From JAFAZI01 sp035501255 (GTDB taxonomy: Bacteria > Actinomycetota > Actinomycetes > JAFAQI01): a stretch of DNA of 64,000 nucleotides. Positions 7,853-16,310 of the stretch are shown in pieces. The stretch spans positions 1 through 64,000 of the forward strand of contig DATJWM010000146.1 in assembly GCA_035501255.1 (NCBI GenBank). The letters run 5' to 3'. The notes under the pieces were generated by a model, which had not been told where the DNA came from, searched no databases, and saw nothing but the letters and a program-made list of their open reading frames with translations. Numbering within the stretch: position 1 is the stretch's first letter; every line of letters begins with the position of its first letter. Made by a program: the position numbers and the translations under genes.

Positions 7853-8329
7853 TGGGTACCTCCGACGGTGGGCTAGCGCCGGCCCGCGCCCTCCCGGACG
7901 CGGGTAGCAGGGAAGATGCAGTCCGGCGGGCACCCGATCCCGGTGCAGGCTGCGCACGCTGCGCTACTCGAACAAAGGTGCACGCAACCCCCCTTGGTTA
8001 CGCCCGTGCCGCTGTGGAACTCCACAACCACGCATGCATCGTTATCTGGGACATCATGCCGGATGGAGCAGACCGATTGCGGCCAAGTGGACCAGTTGGC
8101 GTCCAATCGGCGGATCGAATCGGCGACTTAACACCACAGGACGGGATATCACGCCACAGGGCGGACATGCCGCCCGCTCCTGCACGTGCCGGACAGCGAC
8201 TTGGTCGAATCAGGTGCAGCGGGCGCAATGGCGTGGCTAGGATCGCCGCACTCGCTCGATCAGATGACATCGCCGTCACTCGTTCGGTGACGCGCGGCAT
8301 CTCGACGTACGAGAGGGATGGGGTAACCG
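7853..8329. other. 477-bp divergent intergenic region
   Basis: It separates two divergently transcribed secreted-protein genes. I see no convincing ORF. It holds the GGAGG site for the left gene, a nested dyad at 8073-8110, and a TAGGAT (8238-8243) that might be a -10 box for the right gene without a good -35. A GAGAGGG/GGGG run before 8330 is the likely ribosome site. Confidence 0.5.
8073..8110. repeat. Nested inverted repeat in divergent spacer
   Basis: CCGATTG (8073-8079) pairs with CAATCGG (8104-8110). Inside it GCCAA (8082-8086) pairs with TTGGC (8096-8100), leaving a 9-base loop and a small internal bulge. It lies about 220 bp from either start codon, so it could be an operator or a structured leader. 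No T-run follows. Confidence 0.5.
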
Positions 8330-9706
8330 ATGCGCTTCACCGCACGAGCCGGGCTCGGTCTTGCCGCCGCCGGTGTCATGGCCGGCACCATGCTTATTCC
8401 GGCGACGCTGATTGCCACACCACCGGCGGTCGCGGCACCGGCCCCCAGCATGTCGGCCAGCCCCAACCTTGGACTTCACGACGGAGAATCAGTCACCGTC
8501 ACCGGGTCGAACTTCGCCGCCAGCAAGGCCTTCTACATGGTTCAGTGCAGCGGGTCGACCCAGGCGGACTGCGACACCTCGAACCTGGTGACCGGAACCA
8601 CGGGCTCCGACGGCAGCCTGTCGGCGTCGTTCACGGTCCACACCGGCTCGATCGGAGCCGGCACCTGCACATCGACATCCACCTCGTGCGTCATCGCCGC
8701 CACCACTGACCCCAACCCGTCCGATACCGCGGCGGCAGCACGCGCGCCGATCTCGTTCGGACAAAGCGGCCCATCGATCACGGTGAGCCCGCACAAGGAC
8801 GTCAAGAGCGGGAGCACGGTCAAGGTCTCCGGGTCAGGGTTCCCCGCCAACAAGGTGCTGTACGTGCTCGAGTGTTCCTCGCTCACCGGCCAGGCGGGCT
8901 GTGACGTCAGCACGCTCAACAGTTCGGCCAAGACGGACAAGAGCGGCGCGTTCAGCAAGGTGAAGGTCAAGGTGCACACCGGCAAGGTCGGAAACAAGTC
9001 CTGCAACGCAGGCGGCACGTGTTACATCGCGGCGGCCACGTCGACCACCCCGGACTCGACGGACTCGGCGGATGCCTCGTTCTCCTTCGCCAAGCAGCAC
9101 ACCAAGCCGGCGCTCACGATCAAACCCAACAAGGGTGTCCGCAACGGTGGTCACGTTCGGGTGTCCGGCAAGGGTTTTCCCGTAGGGAAGAAGGTTGATC
9201 TCATTCAATGCTGGTCGCTCGGCACCCGGGTGAGCTGCAACGAGAGGACGTTCCGAACCTCATCGAAGACAAACGGCGCCGGTGCGTTCAAGAAGGTGAA
9301 GATGAAGGTCTTCGCCGGGAAGCGCACGAAGAAGTCGTGCAAGGCGGGCGGAAAGTGCTACTTCGTCATCGGGACCAGCTCGACAAAGCCGAGCAACTCG
9401 AACTCAGCCGTCGCGACCTTCACGTTCGGGCGCGGGAAAGAGACGAGCGTGACCGTCAAGGTGAAGGCACGTCGTCTGGTCGGCAAGGTCCATTCACGCG
9501 GCAAGGGCGTCGCGGGCCTGCGGGGGATCGTGCAGCGCAAGGCCGGACACAAGTGGAAGAAGGTCGCCAAGGTCAAGACCCATCACCATGGCCGATACCG
9601 GTCCCGCTCGCTCAAGCGCCACCACAAGTACCGCGTGGTCGTGCCGAAGCAACATCACCACGGCAAGCTCTACGCTCGCTCGGTCAGTCGCACCGTCAAG
9701 GTCTAG
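8330..9706 (+). CDS. Secreted protein with three tandem neocarzinostatin-like domains
   Basis: 458 residues. Signal peptide ~1-36 (..PPAVAAPAPS). Three repeats follow (~40-145, ~148-255, ~258-370). Each begins S(P/I).(K/L)..(K/H)(S/N)G..V.V(S/T)G..F and carries the two-disulfide pattern of the neocarzinostatin/macromomycin fold: C..(6-9)..C early (CSGSTQADC) and a short C...C late (CTSTSTSC, CNAGGTC, CKAGGKC). A basic C-terminal domain (~375-458) is rich in Lys, Arg and His. Classical family members are single-domain carriers of enediyne chromophores; no enediyne genes are visible here, so a carrier role is not implied. Charge rises along the protein, from a neutral domain 1 to strongly Lys-rich domains 2-3 and tail, which suggests binding to anionic wall polymers. 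Confidence 0.75.
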   Translation: MRFTARAGLGLAAAGVMAGTMLIPATLIATPPAVAAPAPSMSASPNLGLHDGESVTVTGSNFAASKAFYMVQCSGSTQADCDTSNLVTGTTGSDGSLSASFTVHTGSIGAGTCTSTSTSCVIAATTDPNPSDTAAAARAPISFGQSGPSITVSPHKDVKSGSTVKVSGSGFPANKVLYVLECSSLTGQAGCDVSTLNSSAKTDKSGAFSKVKVKVHTGKVGNKSCNAGGTCYIAAATSTTPDSTDSADASFSFAKQHTKPALTIKPNKGVRNGGHVRVSGKGFPVGKKVDLIQCWSLGTRVSCNERTFRTSSKTNGAGAFKKVKMKVFAGKRTKKSCKAGGKCYFVIGTSSTKPSNSNSAVATFTFGRGKETSVTVKVKARRLVGKVHSRGKGVAGLRGIVQRKAGHKWKKVAKVKTHHHGRYRSRSLKRHHKYRVVVPKQHHHGKLYARSVSRTVKV

Positions 9707-9719
9707 CGCCGCAGGACGA

Positions 9720-10952
9720 TTAGTGGCGGCCGGCCAGTGGACTACCCGGCTGGGACACGAGCGTGTGCGCACGGTTGCGCAACGTCCACAACGCCTGGCC
9801 GCCGACGGTCACTGGCTCGGAGTTCCTCCGGGGGGGCAACTCAAATCCGCTGTACATCACCCGTCGTTCGTAGCGGGTGGGCGGGGTGGCCTCGTGCAAG
9901 GTGCAGGATTGATGGACCGAGATGTCCCCACGCTCGGTGACCAGCGGAACGATCGGAAGATAGGAACCGTCCCAAGCCCGGTACGCCGGCATGTTGACCC
10001 GATGTGAACCGGCAACGACCCGCAACATCCCCCACTCGGCGTCGCCCGGGTCCACCGACAGCCCGGTCACGACGTTCGCACACATGTAGGCGTGCCGGCC
10101 GAGGTTGCAGTCTCGATGCCAAGGAACGTCCGAGATCCCCTCGACCACAGCGAGTGGCTTGATCAGCGCCTCGATGCAGTTGCCTTCGACCACCTTCTGC
10201 ACGAGCGGCTCCGGTCCTCCGACCACCTCGCGAACTTGGCGCCAGCTCTCGCTCCTCAGCAGGTCAGCCGTTGTCGGCGAGTGCTCGACGAAATTCAGCA
10301 GGCGGACGCATCGGCGCGTTCCGTCGTCGACCGTCGCCCACCATGACCGACCGTCACCTTCGCGGTAGTGGGCGACCGCGCGATCGATGTCCTGCGCGAT
10401 CTGCACCATGTCCTCAGGAGCAAGCCACCCACGCAGGTGGAGGTAACCGGCCTCGCGGAAGAAATGCGAAATGTCCTCAGGCGGATCGTCAGGCCCGAAC
10501 ACGCGACCGAGATCCAACGGTGAACCGTCGGCAGCGGTGAAGGTCGTTGTCTCCTCGATGACGGGCCACCCCTCGAGGAGCGCGAGCCACGCGGCGTCCC
10601 AGGCGGCGAGATCCTTGGCGGTACCCCTCGGCTTGTCGACAGAGCGTGCGGTCATGAGGCCAGTGAAGGTGGTTTGCTGCTGAAGCCAGTCGGATAGCTG
10701 TCGTGGGGTCAGTCCCACCTCGATGGCGCCGTCGCTGCAGCCAGCAACGGCGCGCAACTCCTCGGCCGCCTCCAGGGTCCATATCGAGTCGCCTACCCGC
10801 AGGGCGAGATTTCGCGCTCCGAGCCGGTGAACGCCGGCAGCGGCCAGCGCCTTGCGCTCGGCCGGGAACTCCGCGAACACCTCGCCGAAGAACTCCCCCG
10901 GATCGAGGAGCGGCACATCCACGTCGTCGCGCGTCCGTCGATCGAGTTTCAC
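9720..10952 (-). CDS. Phytanoyl-CoA dioxygenase (PhyH)-family Fe(II)/2-oxoglutarate oxygenase
   Basis: About 410 residues with the start at GTG 10952, which has GAGG 6 bp upstream; an in-frame GTG at 10997 lacks a ribosome site. The C-terminal half has the PhyH fold with the Fe-binding triad H..D (WHRDC, H279/D281) and the distal His in CTLHEATPP (H353), followed by an Arg-rich RYERRV that probably binds 2-oxoglutarate. The N-terminal ~150 residues resemble a sterol-carrier-like or accessory domain and lack a known motif. The substrate is unknown. It is convergent with the neocarzinostatin-like gene (13 bp apart) and divergent from the acetyltransferase gene. Confidence 0.8.
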   Translation of the reverse strand: MKLDRRTRDDVDVPLLDPGEFFGEVFAEFPAERKALAAAGVHRLGARNLALRVGDSIWTLEAAEELRAVAGCSDGAIEVGLTPRQLSDWLQQQTTFTGLMTARSVDKPRGTAKDLAAWDAAWLALLEGWPVIEETTTFTAADGSPLDLGRVFGPDDPPEDISHFFREAGYLHLRGWLAPEDMVQIAQDIDRAVAHYREGDGRSWWATVDDGTRRCVRLLNFVEHSPTTADLLRSESWRQVREVVGGPEPLVQKVVEGNCIEALIKPLAVVEGISDVPWHRDCNLGRHAYMCANVVTGLSVDPGDAEWGMLRVVAGSHRVNMPAYRAWDGSYLPIVPLVTERGDISVHQSCTLHEATPPTRYERRVMYSGFELPPRRNSEPVTVGGQALWTLRNRAHTLVSQPGSPLAGRH

Positions 10953-11043
10953 CTGCCACCTCGCTCGCGCCGGCTGAGGTCCGTTCCCAGCAGACACGCT
11001 CTGCCGCGCGTCGCCGGGACCGAGCCGCCTGAATGATAACGAG

Positions 11044-13860
11044 ATGACCGATGCCGCGCGACGGCTCGGGGACTTCCGGCCCTACCCGGGGAGGGCGGCA
11101 GCGCGATTGACTGCGCTGGTGAGCAACATCACTGCGGATGAAGCCGGACCGGACACCGTGGCAACTGCCGGGCGGTCGCCATCGACAGCGACCCCTGTTG
11201 ACGTGGTACTGGCCACGGGCGCGGTGGCGACCATTCGGGCGGTCCGGCCGGAGGACCGCGACTCCCTGCGACAGCTCTATGAGCGAACCGGGCGGGACTC
11301 GATGCGCCTGCGGTTCTTCAGCTTCTCTCCGCACGTCGCCGAGCAGGACGTCGTTCGGATCACCCGCCCGGCGTCGGACGATCACATCGCTGAGCTGGTG
11401 ACCAGTCGTGGGGAGGTGATCGGGGTCGGCTGCGTGGAGCGCACCGATAACCGAGGCGTCGGTGACATCGCCTTGCTCGTCGACGACACTCGGCACGGCG
11501 AAGGCGTGGGGATGTTGTTGGTGGAGCACCTGGTCGACGCCGCGCGTCGCGCTGGCTTCCACCGGATTCGCGCCGACGTGCTGGCCGAAAACGTTTCCAT
11601 GATGCGGGTGTTCCAGGATCTCGGCGCGAATCTCATCACGCACTACGACTCCGGGGTCATCGAGGTCGACTTCCCTGTCACCGACCGTCGATCGCTACGC
11701 GAGGCGAGCGAGCGGCGCGAGTCGATCGCCGACCACGCCTCGATCGGGCGTGTGCTCGCACCGCGCAGCGTGGTGGTGATCGGGGCCGGTCATCGACCAG
11801 AGTCGATCGGTCACCGATTGCTCGGCAGCATTCGGGACAGCGGATACCAAGGCGAGGTCAGTGCGATAAACCACGACGGCACACCGGTCGGCGACGTCCC
11901 TGCGTGGACTGCAGTCGAGGACCTTCCATATGTTCCCGATCTGGCGATCATCGCCGTTCCTGCGATCCAGGTGCCGGCAGTGATCGCCGACTGTGCACGG
12001 GTGGGTGTCGAAGGAGCGGTCATCATCAGCGACGGGTTCGCCGAACTCGGCGACGAGGGCAAGAGGGCCGAGCGCGAGATCCTGCTTACGGCCCGCGAAG
12101 CCGGAATGCGGCTCATCGGACCGAACTGCCTCGGGATCGTCAACACGGCGCCGGATGTTCGGCTCAACGCCACGTTCTCGAACGTGCGACCGGCGGCAGG
12201 CGTCGTCGGGGTCGCGTCGCAGTCGGGCGGTGTCGGAATTGCCACGATCGAGTACCTGAACCGTCGGAACATCGGCGTGTCGAACTTCGTATCGCTGGGC
12301 AACAAGGCCGACGTCAGCGGCAACGATCTCCTGTTGTATTGGGAACACGATCCCTCGACTCAGGTCTGCCTGCTCTACCTCGAGTCGTTCGGAAACGCTC
12401 GCAAGTTCGCTCGCATCGCCGCACGGGTGTCCCGTCAGAAGCCGATCGTCGCGATCACCGCCGGACGGAGCCGCGCAGGTGCGCGCGGCGTGCGGTCTCA
12501 CACGGCCGCCGCGGCGACCCCTGCGGTCGCGCTGGACGCCCTGTTCCGCAAAGCAGGGGTCATTGGCGCGAACGCGATGGGTGAGGCGATCGATATCGTC
12601 GCCTTGCTCGAGCGGTCCGCACTTCCACGCGGCCGCCGAGTTGCCGTGCTCACCAACGGCGGGGGTCCAGGCGCCCTGGCGGCGGACGCGTGCGCCGCGG
12701 TCAACCTCGACCTCCCCGAACTCAGCCCCGCACTTCGCGCCCGACTCGCTCAGATCCTGCCCGGGCATGCCGCGACGGCGAATCCGATCGACACGACCGC
12801 GGGCGGAAGCCCGGAGGTGCTTGCCGAGGCGACGCGAGTCGTGATGGCGTCCGACGAAGTCGACTCCGTGATGGTGGTCCACACCTCCCTGAGCTCCAGC
12901 GACAGCGACGAACTTGCCGCCGCGCTGTCCGACCTTCCGGCAGCGTTTCCGACGAAGACCCTGATCGGCGTGCTCATCGGAAAGGCCGAGAGTCTCAGTC
13001 GTCGACCGGCCGTGCCGGTCTACGACTTTCCGGAGCCGGCCGCGCAAGCCCTCGCCGCAGTGACGTCGTACGCCGAGTGGCGATCAACACCTGCACAACG
13101 ACCTCCGCGACTGACAGGGATCAAACGGCGGGCAGCGGAGAAGGTCATCGACGACTACCTCGAACGGCAACCGGCGGGTGGCTGGCTCGACACCGACGCA
13201 GCCGTTGACCTGGTGTCGGCGTACGGCATTCCGGTCGCACGAACGACACGCGCGGAGACAATCGAGGAGGCGGTGGCGGTCGCACGCCGCGTCGGTTATC
13301 CCGTCGCCATCAAGGCCGCGGCCGGCGAGATCGTTCACCGCACCGAGATGGGCGGAGTGCAACTGAACCTTGCATCCGACGATGACGTTCTCGCGGCCGT
13401 CACGAGGATCAGAACAACTTGCGGTGAGACGTGCCCGGTCGTCGTTCAACCGATGATTGCGGCCGGAGTAGAGACCGCAGTGGGCGTCGTGAACCAACGC
13501 TCGGTCGGACCGATGGTCATGGTCGGGCTCGGCGGGGTGGCTACCGACCTTCTCGCGGATCGTAGTTTTCGCCTACCACCTCTCGATCGATCGGAAGTAC
13601 GGGCCGCCATCAAGGACCTGCGCACGGCACCGCTTCTGTTCGGTTATCGCGGTAGTCCATTGGCAGACGTTGCCGCTTTCGAGGACCTCGTCCTGCGGGT
13701 CGGCCGGCTCGCCTCTGAGCTCGACGAGGTCAGCGAGGTTGATCTGAACCCGGTCGTCGTCAGTACCACCGGTGCGGTGGCGGTCGACGTGAAAGTTCGG
13801 GTGTCACCAACGGTCGGCATCGACAGTGGTCTTCGACGACTCCCCGCCGTCAATCGCTGA
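11044..13860 (+). CDS. pat: GNAT acetyltransferase fused to NDP-forming acyl-CoA synthetase (Pat-type protein acetyltransferase)
   Basis: 938 residues. An N-terminal GNAT domain (~58-215, with LVDDTRHGEGVGMLLVEHL as the acetyl-CoA pyrophosphate loop) is followed by a CoA-binding domain (~235-330), succinyl-CoA-ligase-like domains (~335-690; SHTAAAATP with the likely phospho-His H486) and an ATP-grasp domain (~700-938; VVQPMI..GVE). This architecture is that of bacterial Pat/SlPatA enzymes that acetylate acyl-CoA synthetases and other lysines. The neighbouring convergent gene is an AcuC-type deacetylase; the two stop codons abut (TGA|TCA), so writer and eraser of the same modification are encoded back to back. 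In SlPat-like actinobacterial enzymes the synthetase part may be regulatory; the phospho-His motif here seems intact. Confidence 0.85.
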   Translation: MTDAARRLGDFRPYPGRAAARLTALVSNITADEAGPDTVATAGRSPSTATPVDVVLATGAVATIRAVRPEDRDSLRQLYERTGRDSMRLRFFSFSPHVAEQDVVRITRPASDDHIAELVTSRGEVIGVGCVERTDNRGVGDIALLVDDTRHGEGVGMLLVEHLVDAARRAGFHRIRADVLAENVSMMRVFQDLGANLITHYDSGVIEVDFPVTDRRSLREASERRESIADHASIGRVLAPRSVVVIGAGHRPESIGHRLLGSIRDSGYQGEVSAINHDGTPVGDVPAWTAVEDLPYVPDLAIIAVPAIQVPAVIADCARVGVEGAVIISDGFAELGDEGKRAEREILLTAREAGMRLIGPNCLGIVNTAPDVRLNATFSNVRPAAGVVGVASQSGGVGIATIEYLNRRNIGVSNFVSLGNKADVSGNDLLLYWEHDPSTQVCLLYLESFGNARKFARIAARVSRQKPIVAITAGRSRAGARGVRSHTAAAATPAVALDALFRKAGVIGANAMGEAIDIVALLERSALPRGRRVAVLTNGGGPGALAADACAAVNLDLPELSPALRARLAQILPGHAATANPIDTTAGGSPEVLAEATRVVMASDEVDSVMVVHTSLSSSDSDELAAALSDLPAAFPTKTLIGVLIGKAESLSRRPAVPVYDFPEPAAQALAAVTSYAEWRSTPAQRPPRLTGIKRRAAEKVIDDYLERQPAGGWLDTDAAVDLVSAYGIPVARTTRAETIEEAVAVARRVGYPVAIKAAAGEIVHRTEMGGVQLNLASDDDVLAAVTRIRTTCGETCPVVVQPMIAAGVETAVGVVNQRSVGPMVMVGLGGVATDLLADRSFRLPPLDRSEVRAAIKDLRTAPLLFGYRGSPLADVAAFEDLVLRVGRLASELDEVSEVDLNPVVVSTTGAVAVDVKVRVSPTVGIDSGLRRLPAVNR

Positions 13861-15051
13861 TCAGCGGTCAACGAAAGGGTCAAGGCCGTGCAAGGGAAGC
13901 ACCGCGCGGCGGGTGGCGGCGATGGCCCGATCCACCAGGTCGTCAGGATCGCCTTCGCCGGCATCCCACGGCTCCCACGCGGGTGGTTCGCCATCGCCCA
14001 AGTGGGTGGGAGCAGGGTTTCCGCTGAGGCGCTCCGACACGACACGCCACGGCTCCGGGAGCGGACACTCGCCGCCGAGTGACGCGCCGCTCAGCTCCGC
14101 GAGCAGCATCGCCCAGGATCGTGGAACGGCTGATCCGAGGTCGTAGCCACCTCCTCCCAGGGCAACCCACCGTCCGGCGGACAACTCGTGGGCGAGCTCA
14201 TGGATCCGCCGGTACGCGACGGCGAATCCTTCGACCGTGACTCGAAGATCGGTGAGTGGATCGTCGCGATGCGCGTCGCACCCACACTGGCTGATGACGA
14301 CCTCTGGCCGGAAAGAACGCAAGAGGACCGGCACGACCGCATCGAACGACCGCAGCCAGGGCCCGTCCGGCGTTCCGACCGGAAGTGCGATGTTCGCCGC
14401 GCTGCCTTCGGCGCCAGGCGCACCGACGTCGCCCGCCGCGCCGGTGCCGGGAAAGATCGTCCGCCCGTCCTGATGGATGGAGATCGTCAAGACCCGCGGG
14501 TCGGCGGCGAAGGCTGCTTCGACGCCGTCACCGTGGTGCGCGTCAAGGTCGATGTAGGCGATCCGCGCGCAACCTGCCCGCAGAAGGTCCGCGATAGCGA
14601 CTGCTGCGTCGTTGTAGACGCAGAACCCGCTCGCGCAGGACCGCATCGCGTGGTGGAGACCGCCGACGAGGCTGACCGCGTGAGCGATCTGTCCCGCCCA
14701 GACCGCGCGGGCCGCGAGGAGGCTCCCCCCAACGACGGCACTCGCCGCCTCATGCATCCCGGGAAACACCGGGGTGTCGGCCGTCGCGAGCCCGAACGCG
14801 TTGAGAATCTGAACCGGTGCCCGATCGGCTGAGCGCACCAGACCGATGAACGCCTCGTCGTGAACAAGGGACAACTCAGTCAGGCTTGCTGGTTCTGCCA
14901 CCAACTCTCGCCAGGCCGGTCGATCCATGACCTTCAACGCGATCGCGAGCTCGATCGCGAGCTCGGCGCGGGCGGCACGCATCGGGTGGCCGCTGCCGAA
15001 GTCGTAGCTCGCGGCGAGCGGACTGCGCACGAGCGCCACAGTGCCGCTCAT
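13861..15051 (-). CDS. acuC: AcuC-type histone deacetylase-family protein deacetylase
   Basis: 396 residues. HDAC superfamily signatures are all present: the HH pair 133-134 (GGLHHAM), the Zn ligands in DLDAHHGDG (D170, H172) and a later Asp in QCGCDAHRDDP, with GGGGYD near the C-terminus. AcuC deacetylates acetyl-CoA synthetase and related lysine-acetylated enzymes. The ATG at 15051 is chosen because it aligns with the family N-terminus; no strong Shine-Dalgarno is visible. The gene starts 19 bp after the Acg-like nitroreductase stop on the same strand and so is probably co-transcribed from the DosR-type box at 16152. It meets the protein acetyltransferase gene tail to tail. Confidence 0.88.
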   Translation of the reverse strand: MSGTVALVRSPLAASYDFGSGHPMRAARAELAIELAIALKVMDRPAWRELVAEPASLTELSLVHDEAFIGLVRSADRAPVQILNAFGLATADTPVFPGMHEAASAVVGGSLLAARAVWAGQIAHAVSLVGGLHHAMRSCASGFCVYNDAAVAIADLLRAGCARIAYIDLDAHHGDGVEAAFAADPRVLTISIHQDGRTIFPGTGAAGDVGAPGAEGSAANIALPVGTPDGPWLRSFDAVVPVLLRSFRPEVVISQCGCDAHRDDPLTDLRVTVEGFAVAYRRIHELAHELSAGRWVALGGGGYDLGSAVPRSWAMLLAELSGASLGGECPLPEPWRVVSERLSGNPAPTHLGDGEPPAWEPWDAGEGDPDDLVDRAIAATRRAVLPLHGLDPFVDR

Positions 15052-15070
15052 CGCCGGCGATGGGTGGCGC

Positions 15071-16069
15071 TCAATGCTGAGCGAACTCGAGCACGTCGTC
15101 CACCGGACGACGCGGGGTCGAGGGCGCAGATCCAGCGTGCCCGAGACGCAAGATGATCTGCGGGAATCCGGACACGCCCAACGCACGTCGCAACTCGGCG
15201 CGAATATGGGGCAACTCCACCATCTGGGAGTCGATCGCAGCGAACGCCCAATCCTGTGCGGCGCGGACCAACACCCGCTCCATAGCTTGCCCGGCCACCA
15301 GCCAGTCGGCCTGAACGTCAGTCGGAGTCACGATCACACTGATCGACTCGGGCAAACCTCCATCGGGGTCCGCGCTTCCAATTCCGCGACCTCGGTCGAG
15401 GTCACGAGCCGCGAGCGCGTCACCGACAAGCTGAGGCCTGGCCGGGTACGCCGTCGCCGGCACACCGTCACGTTGCCCTGACCCGGGTTCGGGGGTCCAC
15501 CGTTCAAGCTCGGCCTGGGCCCGGGGGTCACCGGCGATTTCACGCTCCGCGGTCCGAGCCAACTGGAGGAGCCGGCGCCGCATGCCGGGCTCGTTGACGT
15601 GAAACAGCAAGGCGCCTTCGGCGTCGGCCGCCCGCTGGAGATAGACACCCAACTCAGGACTGATCGGCTTGTCGTCGAAGCCGCTGCGCCGGGTGTGGCG
15701 GCGAGCAAGGGCAGACAGCGCGGCCGCCTCGTCCGGGTCTGCGGCCTGCCCGGGGAGGAGCGAGATCTGCGCCAGAAGTCGAGGGCCATCGGGATCGGGA
15801 AGCAGTCGGACGTCGGGCGTCAAACCGAGCGACCGGATGGCGACTCGCAGGTTGAACAGAGCGGCCCCGCAACTAAGCGCGAGCTCGCGACCCTCAGGAT
15901 CGGCAAAGGTGAGACCTCGCGATGTGTCCGCCCAGAGTTCGATGGCTTCGCCGGTGTAGGTGAAGCGCCATGGCTGAGAGTTGAGCACGGACGGAGCGCG
16001 ACACGCCTGTTCAACCAGCCAGCGCACGGTATCGAGCGACGGCGGAAGATCGGTTGCGGCGGTTGTCAC
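15071..16069 (-). CDS. Acg-family (Rv2032-like) nitroreductase-fold protein
   Basis: 332 residues with a tandem, atypical nitroreductase fold. Motifs shared with mycobacterial Acg include APSVLNSQPWRF near residue 25, LALSCGAALFNLR, and GFPQIILRLGHA..PSTPRRP at the C-terminus. Acg proteins bind FMN but lack ordinary nitroreductase activity; they belong to the DosR dormancy regulon in mycobacteria. The GTG at 16069 has a strong GAGGAGG 5 bp upstream. A perfect-looking DosR-type box lies 83-96 bp upstream (16152-16165). acuC follows 19 bp downstream. A second family member is at 25295-26269. Confidence 0.85.
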   Translation of the reverse strand: MTTAATDLPPSLDTVRWLVEQACRAPSVLNSQPWRFTYTGEAIELWADTSRGLTFADPEGRELALSCGAALFNLRVAIRSLGLTPDVRLLPDPDGPRLLAQISLLPGQAADPDEAAALSALARRHTRRSGFDDKPISPELGVYLQRAADAEGALLFHVNEPGMRRRLLQLARTAEREIAGDPRAQAELERWTPEPGSGQRDGVPATAYPARPQLVGDALAARDLDRGRGIGSADPDGGLPESISVIVTPTDVQADWLVAGQAMERVLVRAAQDWAFAAIDSQMVELPHIRAELRRALGVSGFPQIILRLGHAGSAPSTPRRPVDDVLEFAQH

Positions 16070-16151
16070 GATGCCTCCTCTGCAGCCGACGGCGTTCCTG
16101 ACGGCCTACCCGTCCTGCCTATAGCGTCAAACGGTCGCAAGCCCGAGATAA

Positions 16152-16165
16152 GGGTCGAAAGTCCC
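16152..16165 (-). promoter_or_regulatory. DosR-type box upstream of nitroreductase-acuC
   Basis: The minus strand reads GGGACTTTCGACCC, very close to the core of the mycobacterial DosR box (GGGACTTNNGTCCC-like). It lies ~83 bp before the nitroreductase start. A weaker version (GGGCTTGCGACC, minus, ~16133-16144) lies about one two-turn step nearer the gene. Confidence 0.75.
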
Positions 16166-16310
16166 TTCCGCAGCGCGGTTGGTCACCCCGACGGTAGCGC
16201 CTGGGACGAATCGAACGGCCGACCATCCGCGACCCCGGGTCGTTCCCGCCGCCAAGGACAGGGATGCGGCAGCATCGAAGCACCTCCCCGACAATGCAGA
16301 AAGGCTCTAC

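Noticed and set aside
8330..9706. Enediyne biosynthesis locus
   Set aside because: The neocarzinostatin-like domains are the only hint; no polyketide synthase or tailoring enzymes flank it.
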